31,851 nt of DNA from Lachnospiraceae bacterium (lineage in GTDB: Bacteria; Bacillota; Clostridia; Lachnospirales; Lachnospiraceae), in the NCBI GenBank assembly GCA_900752065.1, contig CAADTT010000147.1:1-31851 (forward strand), in the 5' to 3' direction. The translations under genes and the position numbers were made by a program. The first letter of the stretch is position 1; each line of letters opens with the position of its first letter. The notes under the pieces are model-generated. The model saw only the letters and a program-made list of their open reading frames with translations, had not been told where the DNA came from and did no database searches. Of the stretch, positions 14,307 through 22,999 are shown in pieces.

Positions 14307-15533
14307 CTAAAATTTAACTTCCCGTCCTTCTTTCATCCATTCACGGAACTCTGCCGTGGCAGCGAAGAGTACGTCTCCGGCGGAGTTGATGGCTGTCTCA
14401 AAGGAATCCTGTACCACGCCGATGATGAAGCCAACGCCTACGACCTGCATGGCGATGTCATTGTTGATACCGAAGAGGGAACATGCCATCGGGATCAGAA
14501 GCAGGGAACCGCCTGCTACGCCGGAAGCGCCGCAGGCAGCCAGAGTAGACAAAAGGCAGAGGATGATCGCGGTAGGGATGCTGACAGCAATGCCTATGGT
14601 GTGTGCCGCGGCAAGCGTCATGATGGTAATGGTGATCGCAGCGCCGTCCATGTTAATGGTAGCGCCCAGCGGGATGGATACAGAGTATACATTCTTATCT
14701 AGTCCCAGGCGTTCGCACAGCGCCATGTTCACTGGGATGTTTGCCGCGGAGCTTCGTGTGAAAAATGCAGTCACACCGCTCTCTTTAAAACAGCGGAATA
14801 CCAAAGGATAGGGGTTGCGGTGCAGGCAGATGGCAGCAATCAGCGGATCAACGATGAGCGCGACTGCCAGCATACAGCCAACGAGAAGAAGCAGGAGCTT
14901 TCCATAATCACTAAAGATGCTCAGCCCGTTTTCGGATACGGTGGTAAATACAAGACCAAGGATTCCGAATGGTGCAAGATTGATGATCCAGCGCACGGCC
15001 TGAGATACGACTTCTGAGATATCCTTCATGGCATCTTTGGTATGATCGGATGCAATGTTCTTCAATGCCAGACCGAAAATAATCGCCCATGTCAGAATAC
15101 CGATGTAGTTGGCATTTATCAGTGCGGCTACCGGATTGGCTACGGCATTATTCAGCAGATTGCTGAATACTTCTCCGATCCCGCTGGGCGGTGCGGTATC
15201 TGTGGCTGCCTCTGTCAGCTTCAGGGTGACAGGAAATGCAAAGCTTGCAAAAACGGCAACGATGGATGCCAGCAGGGTGCTGAGCATATACAGAAAAATA
15301 ACGGTGCGGAACCTTTTTCCGATGCCGTTTGTTGCCTGTGCAAGAGAACTCATGACGAGAAAGAATACAAGAATCGGTGCAATTGCTTTCAGGGCGCCTA
15401 CAAATAAGTTTCCAAGGATAGAAATCGCCGTCGCCTGAGGCACGGTGAGTGCCAGGATAATACCGATGACCAGTCCGATGACGATACGAAGAATCAGGCT
15501 GGTATCATTCCATTTTTTTACTGCGTTTTTCAT
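14307..15533 (-). CDS. sstT: Sodium/serine-threonine symporter SstT
   Basis: 408 residues, a dicarboxylate/amino acid:cation symporter family protein that matches the serine/threonine branch along its whole length. The N-terminus is MKNAVKKWNDTSLILRIVIG. Multiple hydrophobic segments follow, with the Ser-rich re-entrant loop FFTRSSAANIPVNM, the sodium-site motif GATINMDGAA, and the C-terminal loop ACGASGVAGGSLLLIP. It takes up serine and threonine with sodium. The start has GGAGAAG upstream. Monocistronic, with its own terminator. A candidate promoter lies 87 bases upstream, overlapping a perfect palindrome that may serve as an operator. Confidence 0.95.
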   Translation of the reverse strand: MKNAVKKWNDTSLILRIVIGLVIGIILALTVPQATAISILGNLFVGALKAIAPILVFFLVMSSLAQATNGIGKRFRTVIFLYMLSTLLASIVAVFASFAFPVTLKLTEAATDTAPPSGIGEVFSNLLNNAVANPVAALINANYIGILTWAIIFGLALKNIASDHTKDAMKDISEVVSQAVRWIINLAPFGILGLVFTTVSENGLSIFSDYGKLLLLLVGCMLAVALIVDPLIAAICLHRNPYPLVFRCFKESGVTAFFTRSSAANIPVNMALCERLGLDKNVYSVSIPLGATINMDGAAITITIMTLAAAHTIGIAVSIPTAIILCLLSTLAACGASGVAGGSLLLIPMACSLFGINNDIAMQVVGVGFIIGVVQDSFETAINSAGDVLFAATAEFREWMKEGREVKF

Positions 15534-15619
15534 TTGTCTTCTCCATTTCTTAAATATTTGGACTTTTTAAAGATGTTTTTAAAAGGCATACAAAGTCCGC
15601 AGTATACGCAAGTGCTATA

Positions 15620-15648
15620 AGCATAACATGTTATACGCTTCTTTTCAA
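15620..15648 (-). promoter_or_regulatory. Candidate promoter and operator for sstT
   Basis: On the minus strand TTGAAA (15648-15643) and TATGCT (15625-15620) are 17 bases apart. The 12-base palindrome ATAACATGTTAT (15624-15635) overlaps the -10 box and spacer and could be a repressor site. Confidence 0.45.
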
Positions 15649-15688
15649 TAATCAATGGCCTTGAAGGATAAAAAAATAAAAAAATATG

Positions 15689-15717
15689 TTGACGAATTTC
15701 CCAAGGGGTGCTATAAT
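15689..15717 (+). promoter_or_regulatory. Promoter of tRNA-Leu
   Basis: TTGACG (15689-15694) and a perfect TATAAT (15712-15717) are 17 bases apart, 40 bases before the tRNA. Confidence 0.88.
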
Positions 15718-15757
15718 TCTTGATGTTGCAGATGATGTAACGCTTTCCAAGAGGAAT

Positions 15758-15841
15758 GCGGGAGTGCTGGAATTGGCAGACAGGCTAGACTAAGGATCTA
15801 GTGATGGCAACGTCGTGTGGGTTCAAGTCCCATCTCCCGCA
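15758..15841 (+). tRNA. tRNA-Leu (anticodon AAG)
   Basis: 84-base class II tRNA: acceptor GCGGGAG/CTCCCGC, anticodon stem CTAGA/TCTAG with loop CTAAGGA giving AAG, long variable arm TGATGGCAACGTCGT, and T loop TTCAAGT. Discriminator is A, with no encoded CCA. It reads CTT/CTC codons. Confidence 0.95.
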
Positions 15842-15846
15842 TGAAT

Positions 15847-15883
15847 AAAAAACTCTGTACCTGAAAAGGTACAGAGTTTTTTT
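15847..15883 (+). terminator. Terminator of tRNA-Leu
   Basis: ACTCTGTACCT (15852-15862) pairs with AGGTACAGAGT (15867-15877) around GAAA, flanked by an A run and followed by a T run. Confidence 0.95.
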
Positions 15884-15903
15884 ATTCAGCCGGTATTCGG
15901 GTG

Positions 15904-16058
15904 CAGTTCAGCCGCGCCATTCGCAATCCCGCACTTCGTGCTCCAAAGCTTGCTATCGCAAGCGGATTGTTTATTACCGGGTGCTCTCTCAGCCCTTCAT
16001 CTGTCTGTCAGATTCATGCGGGCATGATCTGCCAGACAAGTTCGGGCTGGCTGAACTG
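15904..16058. repeat. 155-base folded inverted-repeat element between tRNA-Leu and apt
   Basis: CAGTTCAGCC (15904-15913) and its exact complement GGCTGAACTG (16049-16058) bound the element. Inside, CAATCC (15924-15929) pairs with GGATTG (15964-15969) and closes two small hairpins, GCAC-TTC-GTGC (15931-15941) and GCTTGC-TATC-GCAAGC (15948-15963). Further on is a near-perfect hairpin, 16002-16038 (TGTCTGTCAGATTCATGC against GGGCATGATCTGCCAGACA). The nested, multibranched fold suggests a MITE-like mobile repeat or a structured RNA. A short open frame through it (15901-16134) has no ribosome site and follows the fold, so I do not call a gene. Confidence 0.65.
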
Positions 16059-16071
16059 TTGCGGAAAAACA

Positions 16072-16100
16072 TTGCAAATGCCGTTTTTGAATGATATACT
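16072..16100 (+). promoter_or_regulatory. Promoter of the apt-to-aspS operon
   Basis: TTGCAA (16072-16077) and TATACT (16095-16100) have a 17-base spacer, about 55 bases before apt and 14 bases after the folded element. Confidence 0.65.
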
Positions 16101-16155
16101 TAACCCTGAATCAATGCGGACTTTCGCAAGCTAAGTAAGGATGGAGGACAAAAGG

Positions 16156-16680
16156 ATGAAAAAAGTAGAAGATTATGTTATGAGTATACCTGATTTCCCG
16201 GAACCGGGAATTATTTTCCGTGATGTGACCAGCGTGCTTCAGGACCCGGATGGTCTGTCGCTGGCAATCGATTCTATGAAAGAGCTGGTGGGGGATACGG
16301 AATTTGACATTATTGCCGGAACCGAATCCAGAGGCTTTATCTTTGGTGTCCCCATTGCTTACAGTCTGCACAAGGCATTTGTACCGGTGAGGAAGAAAGG
16401 CAAGCTTCCGAGAGAAACGATTTCACAGAGCTATGATCTGGAGTACGGCAGCGCAGAGATTGAGATGCACAGAGACTCTGTCCAGCCGGGACAGAAGGTG
16501 ATCATCATCGATGACCTGATTGCTACGGGCGGAACCGTAGAGGCTACCGTAAAAATGGTGGAAGCCCTCGGCGGAGAGGTGGTCAAGATCATTTTCCTGA
16601 TGGAGCTTGCAGGACTGAAAGGACGTGAAAAGCTGAAAGGATATGACGTAGAATCAGTCATTTGTTATGAAGGCAAATAG
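16156..16680 (+). CDS. apt: Adenine phosphoribosyltransferase
   Basis: 174 residues from ATG 16156, chosen because GGAGG lies at 16143-16147 with 8-base spacing; the in-frame ATG at 16141 overlaps that site. It joins adenine to PRPP to give AMP in purine salvage. Family features: IPDFPEPGIIFRDVT near the N-terminus, GTESRGFIFG (about 56-65), the flexible loop RKKGKLPRETIS, and the PRPP-binding motif VIIIDDLIATGGTVEA (about 113-128). Length matches the usual 170-175. It is the first gene of a long operon and lies upstream of the (p)ppGpp enzyme, a pairing common in Firmicutes. Confidence 0.96.
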   Translation: MKKVEDYVMSIPDFPEPGIIFRDVTSVLQDPDGLSLAIDSMKELVGDTEFDIIAGTESRGFIFGVPIAYSLHKAFVPVRKKGKLPRETISQSYDLEYGSAEIEMHRDSVQPGQKVIIIDDLIATGGTVEATVKMVEALGGEVVKIIFLMELAGLKGREKLKGYDVESVICYEGK

Positions 16681-16732
16681 TTACTATTTACTGGTCGGAG
16701 TGAACAACAAATAAGAAAAGACGGTGATGCGT

Positions 16733-19033
16733 ATGCCAATGAAAGAGAAGACGGTCAGTGAGAAAAAAGAAGAGATAAAGAAAGCGGATGCCAGTGTAAA
16801 AAATATGGCGGATTTTACCAGCCCGGATATTTTGTACCGGGAGCTGATTTCAAGTATTCGGAAATATCATCCGTCGGCGGATATTTCCATGATTGAAAAG
16901 GCATATAAGATCGCCCATGATGCCCATGAAGGGCAAGTGAGAAAGTCGGGAGAGCCGTATATCATACATCCCCTGTGCGTGGCGATCATTCTGGCGGATC
17001 TGGAGCTTGATAAGGAAACAATCGTAGCGGGACTGCTGCACGATGTGGTGGAGGATACGGTGATGACCTCGGAGGAGATCACACAGGAGTTCGGCGCTGA
17101 GGTGGCGCTTCTGGTGGACGGAGTCACGAAGCTGGGCCAGTTGAACTATTCTGCCGATAAGGTGGAGGTGCAGGCGGAAAACCTGCGGAAAATGTTTCTG
17201 GCGATGGCGAAGGATATCCGTGTCATTCTCATTAAGCTTGCCGACAGACTTCACAATATGCGTACCCTAAAATATATGCGGCCGGAGAAACAGAAGGAGA
17301 AGGCGCGGGAAACGATGGACATCTATGCGCCCATCGCCCAGCGTCTCGGTATTTCAAAGATCAAGGTGGAGCTGGATGACCTCTCTTTGAAATATCTGGA
17401 ACCGGAGGTTTACTATGATCTGGTGGAGAAGATCGCCCTCAGAAAGAGCGTCAGGGAGGCGTTCGTCCAGGGAATCGTAGACGAGGTGAGCAAGCATATT
17501 GAGGCGGCGGGCATTAAGGCACAGATTTATGGAAGAGTCAAGCATTTCTTCAGCATCTATAAAAAGATGGTAAATCAGGACAAGACACTGGATCAGATCT
17601 ATGATTTGTTTGCGGTGCGTATCGTGGTGGACAGCGTGAAAGACTGTTATGCAGCCCTGGGCGTGATCCATGAGATGTATAAGCCGATTCCGGGGCGTTT
17701 TAAGGATTATATCGCCATGCCGAAACAGAACATGTACCAGTCCCTGCATACGACGCTGATCGGACCGAACGGTCAGCCTTTTGAAATCCAGATCCGGACC
17801 TTTGAGATGCACCGGACGGCGGAATACGGAATTGCCGCCCACTGGAAATATAAGGAAAGCTCTGACGGCAAGAAACCGGTGGCGCAGCAGGAGGAAGAAA
17901 AGCTGAGCTGGCTGCGCCAGATTCTGGAGTGGCAGCGGGACATGTCGGACAACAGGGAGTTTTTAAGCCTTTTAAAAAGCGACCTGGATCTGTTTGCGGA
18001 GAATGTGTACTGTTTTACTCCTGCGGGCGATGTGAAGAATCTGCCGAACGGCTCTACGCCGATCGACTTTGCGTACAGCATTCACTCGGCAGTGGGAAAT
18101 AAGATGATCGGAGCCAGAGTCAACGGGAAGCTGGTAAATATCGATTATGTGATTCAGAATGGAGACCGGATCGAGGTTCTGACCTCTCAGAATTCTAAGG
18201 GACCGAGCCGCGACTGGCTGAAGATCGTAAAGAGCACCCAGGCGAAAAATAAGATCAACCAGTGGTTTAAAGCGGAACTGAAGGAAGATAATATCATCAG
18301 AGGAAAGGAGCTTCTTTCCTCCTACTGCAAGGCCAAGGGCATCGTGCTGAGCAGCCTGATGAAGCCGAACTATATGGAAAGCATTATGCGTAAATATGGC
18401 TTCCGGGACTGGGATTCCACGCTGGCGGCCATAGGACACGGCGGTTTGAAGGAAGGCCAGGTGGTGAACCGCCTGCAGGAAGAATATGACAAGGAGCACA
18501 AGAAGGCGCTGACGGATGAGGATATTCTGGAGGCTGTAGAGTCTAAGGAGAAGGTGCGTGTCGCCAAGTCGAAGAGCGGTATCGTTGTAAAGGGAATTCA
18601 TGATGTAGCGGTTCGTTTCTCCAAGTGCTGTTCCCCGATTCCGGGAGATGAGATCGTAGGATTCGTGACGAGAGGCAGGGGCGTTTCCATTCACAGGACA
18701 GACTGTGTGAATGTCATTAATCTGTCGGAGGCGGACCGGGTGCGCCTGATCGATGCGGAGTGGCAGGGACCGGTATCCGGAAAGGGAAATGAGCTTTACA
18801 CTGCGGAAATCAAAATCTTCGGCTACAACCGTACCGGGCTTCTGGTGGATATTACGAAGATTTTTACCGAGCGGAAGATTGATGTGACAAGTGTGAACAG
18901 CCGTACCAGCAAGCAGGGAATGGCGACAATCAGCATGTCCTTTGATGTGCCGAGCCGTGAGGAGCTGAGCCGGCTGGTTGAAAAGATCAGACAGGTGGAG
19001 AGCGTGATCGATGTGGAACGTACCACCGGCTGA
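16733..19033 (+). CDS. relA: Bifunctional (p)ppGpp synthetase/hydrolase (Rel/SpoT)
   Basis: 766 residues from ATG 16733; GTG 16724, ATG 16727 and ATG 16739 are alternatives because the ribosome site (GGTGAT at 16723) is weak. Domains in order: HD hydrolase (about 50-200) with intact HD and ED in LLHDVVEDT, synthetase (about 240-360) with the RFKDYIAMPK loop typical of bifunctional enzymes and YQSLHTT, TGS domain (about 400-460, CFTPAGDVKNLPNGSTPIDF), zinc-finger-like region with KCCSPIPGDEIVGF, and a C-terminal ACT domain. It makes and degrades the alarmone (p)ppGpp in response to amino acid starvation. All catalytic motifs look intact. Confidence 0.95.
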   Translation: MPMKEKTVSEKKEEIKKADASVKNMADFTSPDILYRELISSIRKYHPSADISMIEKAYKIAHDAHEGQVRKSGEPYIIHPLCVAIILADLELDKETIVAGLLHDVVEDTVMTSEEITQEFGAEVALLVDGVTKLGQLNYSADKVEVQAENLRKMFLAMAKDIRVILIKLADRLHNMRTLKYMRPEKQKEKARETMDIYAPIAQRLGISKIKVELDDLSLKYLEPEVYYDLVEKIALRKSVREAFVQGIVDEVSKHIEAAGIKAQIYGRVKHFFSIYKKMVNQDKTLDQIYDLFAVRIVVDSVKDCYAALGVIHEMYKPIPGRFKDYIAMPKQNMYQSLHTTLIGPNGQPFEIQIRTFEMHRTAEYGIAAHWKYKESSDGKKPVAQQEEEKLSWLRQILEWQRDMSDNREFLSLLKSDLDLFAENVYCFTPAGDVKNLPNGSTPIDFAYSIHSAVGNKMIGARVNGKLVNIDYVIQNGDRIEVLTSQNSKGPSRDWLKIVKSTQAKNKINQWFKAELKEDNIIRGKELLSSYCKAKGIVLSSLMKPNYMESIMRKYGFRDWDSTLAAIGHGGLKEGQVVNRLQEEYDKEHKKALTDEDILEAVESKEKVRVAKSKSGIVVKGIHDVAVRFSKCCSPIPGDEIVGFVTRGRGVSIHRTDCVNVINLSEADRVRLIDAEWQGPVSGKGNELYTAEIKIFGYNRTGLLVDITKIFTERKIDVTSVNSRTSKQGMATISMSFDVPSREELSRLVEKIRQVESVIDVERTTG

Positions 19034-19044
19034 GAGGAGAATCG

Positions 19045-19677
19045 ATGATGGGAAAACTGAAAGTTGAGAAGCGTGTGCTGGGCATGATTCATACCAACGT
19101 ATATCTGGCAGTTAATACGGAGACGAAAGAAGCAATTCTCATCGACCCGGCAGATGACGCCGGGCGGCTTGAGAGGGATATAGAGGCTCTGGACGTAAAG
19201 CCGGCAGGGATCCTGCTGACCCATGGGCATTTTGACCATATCGGGGCGGCGAGAGAGCTGGCGGATGCTTACGGAATCAAAATCGGCGCAGGAAGCGAAG
19301 AGGCGGATGTGATGGCGGACCCCGCCATCAATATGTCCGGGCAGTTTACAGAACCTTTCGGGATCACGGCTGACTGTCTGTATGCAGACGGGGAAACCTT
19401 TTTCATGGCGGGATTTCGGATTCGGGTGATTCACACGCCGGGACACACAAAGGGCGGCGTGTGTTACTATCTTCCGGAGGAGGGCGTACTGTTTTCCGGG
19501 GATACGCTGTTTTGCGGCACCATAGGCCGGACGGACCTTCCCACAGGCAGCATGTCGGCCCTGGTGCGCTCTGTGCGGGGGCTTTTGGCGGATCTGCCTG
19601 ATGAGACGGCGGTTTATCCCGGACATTCTTCGGATACGACGATCGCCTATGAAAAGGAGTATAATTCGTTTGTATGA
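19045..19677 (+). CDS. Metallo-beta-lactamase fold hydrolase (glyoxalase II-like)
   Basis: 210 residues; AGAGGAGA precedes the tandem ATG at 19045/19048. Metal-binding motif HGHFDH (60-65), then HTPGHTKGG, the bridging Asp in FSGDTLF, and a late His in YPGHS: a complete two-metal site. Length and the GRTDLP motif fit the compact YcbL/hydroxyacylglutathione-hydrolase-like group. Its place between rel and hemZ is widely kept in clostridia, but the physiological thioester substrate is not known. Its last four bases overlap the hemZ start. Confidence 0.9.
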   Translation: MMGKLKVEKRVLGMIHTNVYLAVNTETKEAILIDPADDAGRLERDIEALDVKPAGILLTHGHFDHIGAARELADAYGIKIGAGSEEADVMADPAINMSGQFTEPFGITADCLYADGETFFMAGFRIRVIHTPGHTKGGVCYYLPEEGVLFSGDTLFCGTIGRTDLPTGSMSALVRSVRGLLADLPDETAVYPGHSSDTTIAYEKEYNSFV

Positions 19678-21143
19678 TACCTGTAAAGCTGAACCAACGT
19701 GATTTTGAATATGATATCCACTCGCTGGTCCGGGCCTTCTACCCGGGAATGGAAGTTCCTGTCTATGCAGAGGGGGAACCGCAGCCGGAAGAAGAAGCGG
19801 TGGATCTGGCAGTGTTTATTGATTATGAAGGCGATGGAATCTGTATCCGGTTCGAGAACGGAGAAGGAGAGCTGCTGACGGAGCAGAGAGCCGGGCTGGA
19901 TGCAGGGGCGGACAGAAAACAGAGGAAAAACAGCCTGAAGTCCCTGCTTTATCAGATGCTTTCTGACTATACCGGACAGAAGCTTCCCTGGGGAAATCTG
20001 ACAGGCATCCGTCCCACGAAGATCCCTATGGCGCTGCTGGAGGCAGGCTGGAAAAACGTGGAGATCGCAGAGTATATGCGGAATACCTATTTTACCAGCA
20101 ATGAAAAAACGGCGCTGGCGATCATGATCGCCAACCGGGAAAAGCATATTTTAGAAAATATCCACTATGAGAATGGCTACAGCCTGTATATAGGGATTCC
20201 CTTCTGTCCCAGCATCTGTCTGTACTGCTCCTTCAGCTCCAGCCCCATCGGTGTCTGGAGGGAAAAGGTGGATGCGTATCTGGATGCCCTGTGCAAAGAG
20301 ATCGCTTTTGGGGCGAAGGTTTATAAGGATAAGATTCTGGACACGCTGTACATAGGAGGCGGCACACCGACGACCCTGTCTCCGGCACAGATGGACCGCC
20401 TGCTCAGTGAGGTGGAGCGGCGCTTTGACCTGTCCCATCTTCAGGAGTTTACCGTGGAGGCGGGAAGACCAGACAGTATCACCAGAGAGAAGCTGGAGGT
20501 GCTGCAAAAGCATAAGGTCAGCCGTATTTCCATCAATCCCCAGACCATGAATCAGAAGACGCTGGATGTCATTGGACGGCGGCATACGGTAGAGGAGACG
20601 GTGGAAGCCTTTACGCTGGCGAGGGAGCTGGGCTTTGACAATATTAATATGGATCTGATCGTGGGGCTTCCCGGTGAGGAGCTGCCGGAGGTGGAGCACA
20701 CCATGAAAGAGGTGACACGTCTTGCACCGGACAGTATCACGGTGCATTCTCTGGCGGTCAAGCGGGCCGCAAGGCTGAATATGTTCAAAGACCAGTATAA
20801 GGAACTGACCTTTACAAATAACCAGCAGATCATGGATATGACCTCGGTTTATGCGGGAAATGCAGGCTTGTCCCCCTACTATCTCTACCGGCAGAAGAAT
20901 ATGGCAGGGAATTTTGAGAACGTAGGTTATGCGGCGAATGGAAAAGAAGGAATTTATAATATTCTGATTATGGAGGAAAAGCAGTCAATCCTGGCGCTGG
21001 GGGCAGGGGCTTCCACGAAGGTGGTGCAGGCGGCTGACCGCATTGACAGAATTGAGAATGTGAAGGATATAAAGAATTATATCGAGCGCATTGATGAGAT
21101 GATCGAGCGTAAAAAGCAGGGATTTATGAAATATGGAATATGA
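19674..21143 (+). CDS. hemZ: Radical SAM coproporphyrinogen III oxidase-like protein HemZ
   Basis: 489 residues; ATG overlaps the previous stop (ATGA). The first 165 residues are the HemZ-specific N-terminal extension with GNLTGIRPTKIPMALLE. The radical SAM core begins SLYIGIPFCPSICLYCSFSS, with the cluster cysteines 178, 182 and 185 (CxxxCxxC), GGGTPTTL and VEAGRPDSI. The family is annotated as oxygen-independent coproporphyrinogen dehydrogenase. Many clostridia with HemZ lack a full haem pathway, so a haem-related or other radical SAM role remains open. It overlaps the next gene by 11 bases. Confidence 0.9.
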   Translation: MIPVKLNQRDFEYDIHSLVRAFYPGMEVPVYAEGEPQPEEEAVDLAVFIDYEGDGICIRFENGEGELLTEQRAGLDAGADRKQRKNSLKSLLYQMLSDYTGQKLPWGNLTGIRPTKIPMALLEAGWKNVEIAEYMRNTYFTSNEKTALAIMIANREKHILENIHYENGYSLYIGIPFCPSICLYCSFSSSPIGVWREKVDAYLDALCKEIAFGAKVYKDKILDTLYIGGGTPTTLSPAQMDRLLSEVERRFDLSHLQEFTVEAGRPDSITREKLEVLQKHKVSRISINPQTMNQKTLDVIGRRHTVEETVEAFTLARELGFDNINMDLIVGLPGEELPEVEHTMKEVTRLAPDSITVHSLAVKRAARLNMFKDQYKELTFTNNQQIMDMTSVYAGNAGLSPYYLYRQKNMAGNFENVGYAANGKEGIYNILIMEEKQSILALGAGASTKVVQAADRIDRIENVKDIKNYIERIDEMIERKKQGFMKYGI

Positions 21144-21729
21144 TGTGACCTATCTGGAAAAGCAAATGGCGAAAGAAATTTCCCACGGGATCTGTGTCAG
21201 CAATCTGGCGTACCGGGTGGCAAAAGAGCTGGGGCTGACAAAAGAGCAGTGCTATGAGATGGCAGTTGCCGGAATGCTTCACGATGTGGGGAAGCTGGAG
21301 GTGTGGAAATATATCTGCCGGCAGGAGGATACGCTGAATATCGAGGAGATGCGGTATGTGAGAAGCCATTCGACCCTGAGCTATACCATGCTGGTGGAGG
21401 CGGGGTACTCAGAATTTATTCTGGAAAGTATTTTGTATCACCATGAGAACTATGATGGTACGGGCTATCCTTCGAACCGGGCGGGGCAGGAGATTCCCAT
21501 AGGGGCGCGGATCCTGCGCGTCTGCGATGTGTTTGCGGCGCTGATCTCCGACAGACCATACCGGCGGGCGTTTTCGCTGGGTACGGCGGTGGAGCTGATG
21601 ATTGAAGAAGTGAAAAATTTTGATATGAAAGTATTTCTGGCATTTCTGACCGTGATCCATCGGGAAGGGATCGAGGAACTGCTGGACAAGGACGAATGGG
21701 TCCTGGAGTTAGAGGAGGATATATTATGA
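21133..21729 (+). CDS. Stand-alone HD-GYP domain phosphohydrolase
   Basis: 198 residues, almost only an HD-GYP domain: HD in GMLHDVGKLEVW (50-51), the paired His and GYP motif HHENYDGTGYP (103-113), and RILRVCDVFAALISDRPYR. HD-GYP proteins usually hydrolyse cyclic di-GMP or related cyclic dinucleotides. Here there is no sensor or receiver domain, so control would be by expression or partner proteins. The start lies inside hemZ (11-base overlap) and the stop overlaps hisS by 4 bases, which indicates tight translational coupling. The actual substrate is unproven. Confidence 0.88.
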   Translation: MEYDVTYLEKQMAKEISHGICVSNLAYRVAKELGLTKEQCYEMAVAGMLHDVGKLEVWKYICRQEDTLNIEEMRYVRSHSTLSYTMLVEAGYSEFILESILYHHENYDGTGYPSNRAGQEIPIGARILRVCDVFAALISDRPYRRAFSLGTAVELMIEEVKNFDMKVFLAFLTVIHREGIEELLDKDEWVLELEEDIL

Positions 21730-22982
21730 GTCTGAAAAAGAAACCGGTCACCGGGATGAAGGACATTTCCCCCAGGGAGATGGAAATCCGTGATTATGTC
21801 ATCCGGCTGATCAAGGACACCTACGGAGCCTTTGGATTTTCATCCATCGAGACGCCGTGTGTGGAGCATATTGAGAATCTCTCCAGCAAGCAGGGGGGAG
21901 AAAATGAAAAACTGATTTTTAAGATTTTAAAGAGGGGTGAGAAGCTGAAGCTGGAGACTGCCAAAACAGAGAGCGATCTGGTGGACGGCGGCCTGCGCTA
22001 CGATCTGACCGTACCTCTTTCCAGATATTATGCGAACAATGCCAATGATCTGCCGTCGCCCTTTAAGGCTTTGCAGATGGGAAACGTGTGGCGGGCAGAC
22101 AGACCCCAGAGAGGGCGTTTCCGTCAGTTTATGCAGTGTGATATTGATATTCTGGGCGAGCCTACGATCCTGGCGGAGATCGAGCTGATCCTGGCTACCT
22201 CCACACTGGTGGGAAAGCTGGATTTTGAGGATTTTACCATCCGCATCAATGACAGAAAGCTTTTAAAGGCTATGGCGAAATACAGTGGATTCCCGGAGGA
22301 GAGCTTTGATCTGGTCTTTATCATTCTGGATAAGATGGATAAGATCGGTCTGGACGGCGTTGCCGCAGAGCTTGCGAAGGAAGGATTTGAAAAAGAGAGC
22401 ATCGATAAGTATCTGGAACTGTTTCAGGGAGTAACAAATGATCTGGAGGGTGTGAGATACTTAAAGGAAAAGCTTGCGGGCGTGCTGGATGCGAAGGTGG
22501 CTGAGGATTTGGAGACGATCATCGAGAGTGTGGAGGCAGTGAAGACGGCAAACTTTAAGATCGTCTTTGACCCGACTCTGGTAAGAGGAATGTCCTATTA
22601 CACAGGGCCGATCTTCGAGATCAGCATCGATGGATTCGGCGGCTCTGTAGGCGGCGGCGGACGCTATGATGAGATGATTGGGAAATTTACGGGAAACCAG
22701 ACCTGTGCCTGCGGATTTTCCATTGGATTTGAGCGTATCGTTATGCTTCTTCTGGAGAGGGATTACCAGATCCCCGAGAGAGCATCAAAGATGGCATTCC
22801 TGATCGAAAAGAACATGCCGAAGGAAGGGCTTCTGAAGATTTTCCGGGAGGCGGAAGAGGCAAGAAGTGCCGGAAAGCAGGTTAATCTTGCAGTGATGAA
22901 GAAAAACAAGAAGTTCCAGAAGGAACAGCTTGCGGCGGAAGGATATACGGAGTTTAAAGAGTTCTTCCGGGATAAATTATAG
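21726..22982 (+). CDS. hisS: Histidyl-tRNA synthetase
   Basis: 418 residues from ATG 21726, with AGAGGAGG at 21711-21718 and a 4-base overlap with the previous stop. Class II core: motif 1 region with YGAFGFSSIETPCVEH, motif 2 FKALQMGNVWRADRPQRGRFRQF, the histidine-binding LVRGMSYYTGPIFE, and motif 3 GGRYDEMIGKF and GFSIGFERI. The anticodon-binding domain occupies about 330-418 and is on the short side. It charges tRNA-His. No T-box precedes it; it is expressed from the upstream operon. Confidence 0.96.
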   Translation: MSLKKKPVTGMKDISPREMEIRDYVIRLIKDTYGAFGFSSIETPCVEHIENLSSKQGGENEKLIFKILKRGEKLKLETAKTESDLVDGGLRYDLTVPLSRYYANNANDLPSPFKALQMGNVWRADRPQRGRFRQFMQCDIDILGEPTILAEIELILATSTLVGKLDFEDFTIRINDRKLLKAMAKYSGFPEESFDLVFIILDKMDKIGLDGVAAELAKEGFEKESIDKYLELFQGVTNDLEGVRYLKEKLAGVLDAKVAEDLETIIESVEAVKTANFKIVFDPTLVRGMSYYTGPIFEISIDGFGGSVGGGGRYDEMIGKFTGNQTCACGFSIGFERIVMLLLERDYQIPERASKMAFLIEKNMPKEGLLKIFREAEEARSAGKQVNLAVMKKNKKFQKEQLAAEGYTEFKEFFRDKL

Positions 22983-22999
22983 AAAAGAGGAGTAGGAAT

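Noticed and set aside
13941..14702. 253-residue frame on the plus strand across the end of the second sortase, tRNA-Gly and sstT
   Set aside because: It overlaps a sortase, a tRNA gene, two terminators and the opposite strand of sstT; it has no ribosome site.
15901..16134. 77-residue open frame between tRNA-Leu and apt
   Set aside because: No ribosome site or recognisable protein; it runs through the inverted-repeat element, crosses the apt promoter and its composition follows the hairpins.
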